Shown here one piece after another: positions 58,352-64,000 of a stretch of DNA of 64,000 bases. How positions within the stretch are numbered: position 1 is the stretch's first letter; each line of letters begins with the position of its first letter. The notes beneath the pieces are model-generated. The model was not told where the DNA came from. It saw only the letters and a program-made list of their open reading frames with translations, and ran no database searches. The DNA comes from Ignavibacteriales bacterium (lineage in GTDB: Bacteria; Bacteroidota; Ignavibacteria; Ignavibacteriales; SURF-24). The stretch spans positions 1-64,000 of the forward strand of contig QZKB01000019.1 of NCBI GenBank assembly GCA_003599415.1, written 5' to 3'. The position numbers were made by a program, and so were the translations under genes.

Positions 58352-60937
58352 ATGACTTCAAACGAAATAAGACAACAATTTTTAGACTTTTTTAAGAATA
58401 AAGATCATAAGATAGTGCAATCATTTCCTGTTGTGCCCTTTGATGACCCGACTTTGCTTTTCACAAATGCTGGTATGAATCAATTTAAAGATGTTTTTCT
58501 TGGAACAGGAACAAGGAAATATAAACGTGCTGCAGATACCCAGAAATGCATACGTGTAAGCGGTAAACATAATGACCTGGAAGAAGTTGGTCATGATACT
58601 TATCATCATACTTTTTTTGAGATGCTCGGCAACTGGTCGTTTGGAGACTATTATAAAGCAGAAGCAATTGAATGGGCGTGGGAACTATTAACAAAAGTAT
58701 GGAAACTTCCCAAAGAAAGATTGTGGGCAACAGTATACCGGACGGATGATGAAGCATATAACCTATGGAAGACAAAAACAGATATAAATCCAAACCACAT
58801 TCTTCACTTTGATGAGAAGGATAATTTCTGGGAAATGGGCGATACCGGTCCATGCGGACCCTGCTCAGAAATTCATATAAATCTTACTGATGACTTTGAT
58901 AATCCTAAATATGTTAATGCCGGTGTGCCCGAATGTATAGAAATCTGGAACCTTGTATTCATTCAATATAACCGTGATGCTGAAGGAACATTACATGAAC
59001 TTCCTGCAAAACATGTTGATACAGGTATGGGCTTTGAAAGAATTTGTGCAGTTCTTCAGAAGAAATCTTCCAACTACGATACTGATGTTTTTGCTCCGAT
59101 AATTGAAGCAATCTCTGCAATGTCAGGAGTGAAATATGATACCGAGGAAAATAAAATTCCGATGAGAGTAATTGCAGACCATTTAAGAATGCTTTCATTC
59201 TCAATTGCTGATGGCGCAATGCCGGGCAATGACGGAAGAGGATATGTTATAAGAAGAATATTAAGAAGGGCTGCCCGGTACGGCAGAAAACTTAATCTTG
59301 ATAAACCGTTTATCTACCAGCTTGTGAAAGTTCTTGTGGAATTTATGGAAGATGTTTTCCCCGAACTGAAACACAAACAGGATCATATTGAAAAAGTTAT
59401 TAAAGCGGAAGAAGAAAGTTTTAATATTACACTTGACAGAGGTATAGAATTATTTGAAAAGATTGCTGCCAAAGTTGAAGCCGAACAGAAAAAAATTATT
59501 ACCGGCGAAGATGTTTTTCTTTTATATGATACCTATGGATTCCCGGTTGACCTTACAAATGTTCTTGCTAGAGAAAGAAATCTTTCGATTGATGAAGTAC
59601 GTTTTAATGAGTTAATGGATGAACAAAAGAATAGATCCAGAACGAGAAGTAAGTTTGAAGTATTACAAACGGTTCTTGATTATGCTGTGCCTGATTTTGA
59701 AAAGTTTGAAACAAAGTTTATTGGCTATGAAAAGACAATAATGAGGCACAAAGTAAATAAGAGTCTAAGATTTGGTACTTTGATTTTATTTGATGAGACG
59801 CCCTTTTATGCTGAATCAGGAGGACAGTTAGGTGATACTGGTTATATCATTTTAGAGGATAATCTGAAAATAAAAATTATAAACACTAGGTGGTTAAATG
59901 GTAGAATTGTTCATGAAATAGAAGAAGTCTATGACGAACTATACCCTGGAACATTAATTCCATTTACTACTCCTTTTATTGTTGAAGTTGATGAAATGCG
60001 CCGCTGGGACATTATGCGGAATCACTCTGCAACGCATTTGCTTCATGCAGCATTAAGAAAGGTACTTGGTAATCATGTTCACCAGGCTGGTTCTTACGTT
60101 GGACCGGACAGGCTTCGCTTTGACTTTTCTCATTATGCAAGAGTAAGTGACGAAGAAATTCAGCAGATTGAAACAATTGTAAATGATAAGATTAGAGAAG
60201 CCATAAATCTTAATCACTACCGCTCTATTCCTTTGGAAGAGGCAAAGAAGATGGGTGCGCTCATGTTCTTTGAGGATAAATATGGTGAAAGAGTTAATGT
60301 TGTTAAATTTGAAGATTTCAGCACTGAATTCTGCGGCGGCACGCATGTTAAAAATACTGCACAAATCGGCTTGCTTAAAATTGTAAATGAATCATCCATT
60401 GCTAGCGGCATTAGAAGAATTGAAGCCGTAACCGGAAGAGGTGTTGAACAATTAATAAAAGCGCAGCAGGACGAACTTAAAAATGCCGAGCAAAAATACA
60501 ACGAGCTTCTTGATGAGAAGAAGAAAGTTGAAAAGCAGCTTTACGAAATACATTTCCAGGTTAAGCTTGATGCCGTGAGTGATATTTTATCTGAACCAAT
60601 GGATGAATACGGAGTAAAAATTTACAAGGGCAGAGTTGAAGCTTCAAACATGGATGAGTTAAAAGCTTTTGGTGACGAACTGCGCAGCAAGATGAAAGAA
60701 GGTGTCGGCGTTTTATTTTCTGTTATTGAGGATAAAGTTGGTATTGTTTGCGTTGTAACGGATAAGCTTATTAAAGAAAAGAAAATGTCTGCAGGTAAAA
60801 TTGTTGGCGAGATTGCAAAGCTTGTTAATGGTGGTGGTGGAGGGAAACCTCATCTTGCAACTGCCGGAGGAAAAGACGTAAGCAAGATTGAAGAAGCTTT
60901 AAGACAGGTTGAAGATATAGTTATTAAATATTTATAA
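58352..60937 (+). CDS. alaS: Alanyl-tRNA synthetase
   Basis: Charges tRNA-Ala. Its 861 residues are close to the bacterial norm of about 875. The class II catalytic core has 'LLFTNAGMNQFKDVFLG', 'VSGKHNDLEEVGHDTYHHTFFEMLGNWSFGDYYK' and MPGNDGRGYVIRRILRRA. The editing domain carries HSATHLLHAALRK near 557-569 and CGGTHVKNTAQIG near 660, both with the zinc-type ligands intact. The C-terminal region ends in GGGGGKPHLATAGGKDVSKIEEAL. It is flanked on both sides by repeat-rich gene-free regions, so it is probably a single-gene transcript. Confidence 0.97.
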   Translation: MTSNEIRQQFLDFFKNKDHKIVQSFPVVPFDDPTLLFTNAGMNQFKDVFLGTGTRKYKRAADTQKCIRVSGKHNDLEEVGHDTYHHTFFEMLGNWSFGDYYKAEAIEWAWELLTKVWKLPKERLWATVYRTDDEAYNLWKTKTDINPNHILHFDEKDNFWEMGDTGPCGPCSEIHINLTDDFDNPKYVNAGVPECIEIWNLVFIQYNRDAEGTLHELPAKHVDTGMGFERICAVLQKKSSNYDTDVFAPIIEAISAMSGVKYDTEENKIPMRVIADHLRMLSFSIADGAMPGNDGRGYVIRRILRRAARYGRKLNLDKPFIYQLVKVLVEFMEDVFPELKHKQDHIEKVIKAEEESFNITLDRGIELFEKIAAKVEAEQKKIITGEDVFLLYDTYGFPVDLTNVLARERNLSIDEVRFNELMDEQKNRSRTRSKFEVLQTVLDYAVPDFEKFETKFIGYEKTIMRHKVNKSLRFGTLILFDETPFYAESGGQLGDTGYIILEDNLKIKIINTRWLNGRIVHEIEEVYDELYPGTLIPFTTPFIVEVDEMRRWDIMRNHSATHLLHAALRKVLGNHVHQAGSYVGPDRLRFDFSHYARVSDEEIQQIETIVNDKIREAINLNHYRSIPLEEAKKMGALMFFEDKYGERVNVVKFEDFSTEFCGGTHVKNTAQIGLLKIVNESSIASGIRRIEAVTGRGVEQLIKAQQDELKNAEQKYNELLDEKKKVEKQLYEIHFQVKLDAVSDILSEPMDEYGVKIYKGRVEASNMDELKAFGDELRSKMKEGVGVLFSVIEDKVGIVCVVTDKLIKEKKMSAGKIVGEIAKLVNGGGGGKPHLATAGGKDVSKIEEALRQVEDIVIKYL

Positions 60938-61060
60938 CTGGCAAAATTTCTAAGCTCAACCGCTTCGCCTCTGCCTTAGCCTTTTTATAGCGGCAGGACT
61001 TTTGTCCTTTTCTCTATGGAAATTGGGAGAATTATTTTGAGAATAATAATTTTGTTTGTG

Positions 61061-61263
61061 AATCCCCTACAGGGATTATTTATTTATGGGGGGTATGTTA
61101 GTTACAGTAATTTAACCTCTCCGAGGTTATGAAAGAGAAGGTTGTAGGGATTGAATTATTATTTGTAAAAACTCAAAGAGAAGTAATGGAGTACACTATA
61201 GCTTGTATTCCAGATGCGTGTTTGTAAAGTTTGTCTCTTGGAGTCAGGAGGAAACTTCTGACT
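61061..61263. repeat. Cluster of small perfect palindromes downstream of alaS
   Basis: The 558-base stretch 60938-61495 holds no credible gene. It contains AATCCC/GGGATT (61061-61077), TAACCTC/GAGGTTA (61113-61129) and AGTCAG/CTGACT (61242-61263), each with a short loop. 'gccttagcc' words lie at 60980-60990. None has a T-run directly after it. They look like remnants of several REP/MITE-type insertions stacked together. Confidence 0.55.
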
Positions 61264-61344
61264 GCACTATAATAGAATTTTAATCCAATGCTTGTGAGAG
61301 AGGTCAGAAGTGAGATGTAAAATGTTAAAAGAGAAACTATTGAA

Positions 61345-61500
61345 TTACTACCAAGTTACTATCGAATGACAAGTGAATGACCACCGAATGACAAATAAAT
61401 TACCACCGAATTACTACCAGCATTATATGTTGAATAACCAATAACCAATTTCAAATTACCAATTAAGTCGCTGTTCTTCTCCGCCTTAGTCTTCCCTAAT
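61345..61500 (-). repeat. Composite degenerate word-repeat array downstream of alaS (inverted copy)
   Basis: On the plus strand, words such as 'accgaatgacaa', 'gaatgaccaccg' and 'ttactacc' (61345-61423) are followed by 'aataaccaataaccaattt' (61432-61469) and 'tccgccttagtcttccc' (to 61499). Read on the minus strand this is the same series, in the same order, as at 57820-58060. The array runs up to and across the stop codon region of the UroD-like gene. Confidence 0.6.
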
Positions 61501-62572
61501 ACCATCCGTATTCATCAATAGCTTCAACAAAAGCTAAAATATTTTCCCATGGGACTTCAGGTTCAATCATATGAGAAGGAGATAAAAATAATCCGCCGCC
61601 TTTACCAACAATTTCAATCCGCTCTTTAATTTCTTTCTTCACACCTTGGGGAGTAGCAAACGGAAAAGTAGATTGAGTTCCTATCGTTCCCCAGAATGAA
61701 AGATAATTGCCATATTCTTTTTTAAGATAATCAGGATCAAGACATTCAGGCTGAACAGGATTAAGAACATCAATTCCAATTTCAATAAGGTCTGGAATGA
61801 TTTCATAAAACTGCCCGTCGCAGTGATAAAAAATAATCTGATCGGGATTTACTTTTCTTATTTCATTTATTATTGCTGCAAGACCGGGTTTAAGCCATTG
61901 CCGCCACAAATCAGGGTGAAGCATCATTCCGCGCTGCGTTCCAACATCATCACCAAGGCAAACTACATCAGGATCAAGCTGAGTGAATAGGCGCGCCTGT
62001 TTAATTCTTTTCTCAACCATTCTATCAAGAAGTGTTTGTGCAAAATCATGGTTGGCAAGAAAATCCGTAAGAAGCAATTCCATGCTTCTCATTTCCCACG
62101 CAGTTTCAAAGATAGTGCAATCTACCATTGCAAGCGCAGCGCGTCCCTGTGCGTGCGTTTCTTCAATCTCTTTTTTAACGGATTCAAACCTGTACTCAGC
62201 ATCAATATCCGGCAAAGGATAATCAAGCGCATCCTGTTTGGTGGAAAGATTTAACATAGGATAAATAAATCCTTCTAAGTGCGAATGCCATTTGTGTGTA
62301 CGTGCAGTATGGTATCTTCCAACTCCCCATTCATCAATCTCAGTATCGGGAGGAATATTACCAAAGTATTTTGAATAATCATTCTGAAACTTAGTCGGAC
62401 TAAGTCTAATCATTTTAGTGTCAGTCTTAAAATATTCATCAGGATTGGTTTGTCCCGTTCGCTCTTCAAACTCTTCAAGTTTAGGTTTTGTAAAGCCAAA
62501 TGAAAAATCAAACGGAACGCGGTCAGGAATTTTTCTTTTTAAAGCTGTTTTAACTCTTTCGCGGCTTGTCAT
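61496..62572 (-). CDS. Uroporphyrinogen-decarboxylase-family protein (probable methyltransferase-type)
   Basis: A 358-residue TIM-barrel protein of the UroD superfamily. The N-terminal 'TSRERVKTALKRKIPDRVPFDF' and the central 'DVVCLGDDVGTQRGMMLHPDLWRQWLKPGL' and 'IIFYHCDGQFYEIIPDLIEIGIDVLNPVQPE' are typical of the MtaA/CmuA-like methyltransferase branch rather than true heme-pathway HemE. The H-x-D/C region (YHCDG) could bind zinc for thiol methylation. No corrinoid protein or hem gene is adjacent. Function unproven. Confidence 0.85.
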   Translation of the reverse strand: MTSRERVKTALKRKIPDRVPFDFSFGFTKPKLEEFEERTGQTNPDEYFKTDTKMIRLSPTKFQNDYSKYFGNIPPDTEIDEWGVGRYHTARTHKWHSHLEGFIYPMLNLSTKQDALDYPLPDIDAEYRFESVKKEIEETHAQGRAALAMVDCTIFETAWEMRSMELLLTDFLANHDFAQTLLDRMVEKRIKQARLFTQLDPDVVCLGDDVGTQRGMMLHPDLWRQWLKPGLAAIINEIRKVNPDQIIFYHCDGQFYEIIPDLIEIGIDVLNPVQPECLDPDYLKKEYGNYLSFWGTIGTQSTFPFATPQGVKKEIKERIEIVGKGGGLFLSPSHMIEPEVPWENILAFVEAIDEYGWY

Positions 62573-62688
62573 AATTTCTTTAATTTAATTCGCCCAAAGA
62601 TAATCAAATTATTTTTTGTTTGATTATTTATTTAATTGACATGAAATAATCTGAGGATTAATTTAGAACAAACAATTCGTTTAGTAAT

Positions 62689-63966
62689 ATGAAAAATAAA
62701 ATATTCCTTCTTACGATAATTCTTGTTTCAATTCTTTATTCCCAGCAAATGGTGGATTTTAAAACTCTTGTCGACTCGAATACGACAAAAGAAGAAAGAC
62801 AAAAATTCAGGGAGCAAACAATAAATGAAACTATCAGAAAGAATTTGCTGCTCCTGTTAAATGATGCTAATGAAGCTAAATGGCAGGAAGCGTTTGAAGC
62901 AAGTGAGGTGATGCTTTACAAAGACGCCCTGATTTATAAATCCTTAAAGCAATCTTTGAGTGATTTTAAAAAAAGAAGTACTGGTTTTCTAAGAGCATCA
63001 CTTGAAGCTGTCTATTGCTTATATCCAAAAGAATTCAGTAATGAAATTTTAAATATTGCCAGGACTACTGATAATGCAAAATTATTTGCAATGTCAGTTA
63101 ATTATCTGGTACGCGCAATTTCTACGGAAAAACTTAAATCCGATCTTACAAAACTGATGAAGGCAAAATTTAATAACTGGAAGGAAAATCCAATTCTCTA
63201 TATGCTGGATGTAAGATTATTTTCCAAACAAAAAACTCCTGCAATTTCTTTAACGGAAATATTAAGAAATACAGCACCGGGTGAATTGGTAATTTTCAGT
63301 CTGCAAAGAAAAAACCGGGATTATCAGGGTTTAGTGCTAATCCGAAAACCCGATGGTAATTTTGTGAGAGATGATTTCGGAAGAATATTTAATGTACCTC
63401 AGCTTGCCAGAGGAATTGCAAATCTTCCGGACTACATTACAGATGGTAACACACCACAAGGTATCTTATCTGTTCAAGGGATTGATACATCAAAGAGTGT
63501 TTTTATAGGAGCGACACCAAACATTCAATTAATACTACCGTTTGAAAATAAATTTGTAAAATACTTTCACACGACTGAAGAAGTAAAAGACACTAACTGG
63601 CTTGATAGTTATTCAAACTTATTGCCGCCAAAGTACAGAGACAATCCTTTGTTTTATGAAGCATATTACGCGGGTAAGGCCGGCAGAACTGAAATTATTT
63701 CTCACGGTACGACCATTGACCCGGAATTTTATTACGGGCAACCATATTATCCCAATACTCCAACTCTTGGCTGTTTATGTGCAAAAGAGATCTGGTCTGA
63801 AGCAGATGGAAAATGTCTTACGAGTGACCAGGCTGCTTTAATGAATGCATTTTACTCGGCAGGTAGTTCAAATGGCTATCTTATGGTTGTTGAATTAGAT
63901 GACCAAAATAAGCCGGTTATATTTGATGAGGTATTGATTGATATTTTAAAATCAGAAAAGAAATAA
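62689..63966 (+). CDS. Secreted protein with possible YkuD-like C-terminal motif
   Basis: A 425-residue protein with signal peptide MKNKIFLLTIILVSILYSQQ. Residues about 25-170 are helical and HEAT-like (IRKNLLLLLNDANEAKWQEAFEASEVM; 'FLRASLEAVYCLYPKEFSNEI'). The C-terminal half is alpha/beta. Near 340-375, 'TEIISHGTTIDPEFYYGQ' followed after about 8 residues by TLGCLCAKEIW resembles the HG(S/T) ... GC pattern of L,D-transpeptidases (YkuD), though the order and spacing are not classical. I therefore name no enzyme. A possible -35 TTGACA lies at 62636. Its stop is 34 bases before the window end. Confidence 0.75.
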   Translation: MKNKIFLLTIILVSILYSQQMVDFKTLVDSNTTKEERQKFREQTINETIRKNLLLLLNDANEAKWQEAFEASEVMLYKDALIYKSLKQSLSDFKKRSTGFLRASLEAVYCLYPKEFSNEILNIARTTDNAKLFAMSVNYLVRAISTEKLKSDLTKLMKAKFNNWKENPILYMLDVRLFSKQKTPAISLTEILRNTAPGELVIFSLQRKNRDYQGLVLIRKPDGNFVRDDFGRIFNVPQLARGIANLPDYITDGNTPQGILSVQGIDTSKSVFIGATPNIQLILPFENKFVKYFHTTEEVKDTNWLDSYSNLLPPKYRDNPLFYEAYYAGKAGRTEIISHGTTIDPEFYYGQPYYPNTPTLGCLCAKEIWSEADGKCLTSDQAALMNAFYSAGSSNGYLMVVELDDQNKPVIFDEVLIDILKSEKK

Positions 63967-64000
63967 AATGAGAATCCGCTTATAAATGCAATTCAATATT

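Noticed and set aside
1-64000. tRNA or rRNA genes
   Set aside because: No T-loop (GTTCGANTC-like) with matching acceptor arms and no rRNA-like conserved stretch was found by eye; a covariance-model scan would settle this.

Overview
The window looks like a chromosomal segment of an AT-rich, Gram-negative member of the Ignavibacteria / Bacteroidota-Chlorobi lineage. Two large secreted proteins end in a type IX secretion (T9SS) type A sorting domain of the 'NYPNPFNPTT ... DILG.E..TL' style. Several lipoproteins resemble those common in that group (for example the 'SCKKNPVEP' start), and DUF4922, DUF4954 and M28/M16 peptidases are present. This placement is inferred from protein style; no rRNA is present to confirm it. 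I saw no tRNA, rRNA, CRISPR array, transposase or prophage gene.

Layout. 1-3500: 3' part of mfd, then two small envelope proteins. 3751-10287: pyruvate dehydrogenase complex (aceE, aceF, lpd), with a four-helix-bundle gene inserted between aceF and lpd. 10499-14994: a SpoIIE-type phosphatase, a biotin-dependent carboxyltransferase with its biotin carrier, and convergent citrate synthase. 15510-20737: a signalling operon (PAS histidine kinase, NtrC-type activator, STAS protein, two-receiver SpoIIE phosphatase). 20790-27265: envelope proteins, a DUF4922/GT2 operon, RlpA, and an M28 lipoprotein. 27396-31910: methyltransferase, succinate-semialdehyde dehydrogenase, then a SRPBCC/tag/lipase group. 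31987-36882: lone receiver, T9SS M28 peptidase, lipoprotein. 37045-43796 (minus): ACP, ADP-forming acyl-CoA synthetase, a second four-helix-bundle gene, nagB, a YhcG-type nuclease, DUF4954. 43968-50416: T9SS CotH/lamin-tail protein, an unknown gene, M16 peptidase. 50751-57735: PAS kinase, 5-FCL, PspC, ECF sigma/anti-sigma pair with envelope genes. 58352-63966: alaS between two repeat-rich intergenic regions, a UroD-like methyltransferase, and a protein with a possible YkuD-like C-terminus.

Functionally the window joins central carbon metabolism (pyruvate to acetyl-CoA to citrate, a carboxyltransferase, acyl-CoA/acyl-ACP chemistry, amino-sugar catabolism) with partner-switching/two-component regulation and a secreted or envelope protein set.

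The most distinctive signal is the repeat landscape. (i) Perfect palindromes are inserted in frame at the same loop of both T9SS sorting domains, and another spans the ribosome-binding region of aceF. (ii) Both four-helix-bundle genes lie between short inverted word repeats, like free-standing versions of 23S rRNA intervening sequences. (iii) alaS lies between two oppositely oriented composite word-repeat arrays. Coordinates of short motifs were counted by hand. Start codons were moved from the longest frame where a ribosome-binding site or family length argued for it.
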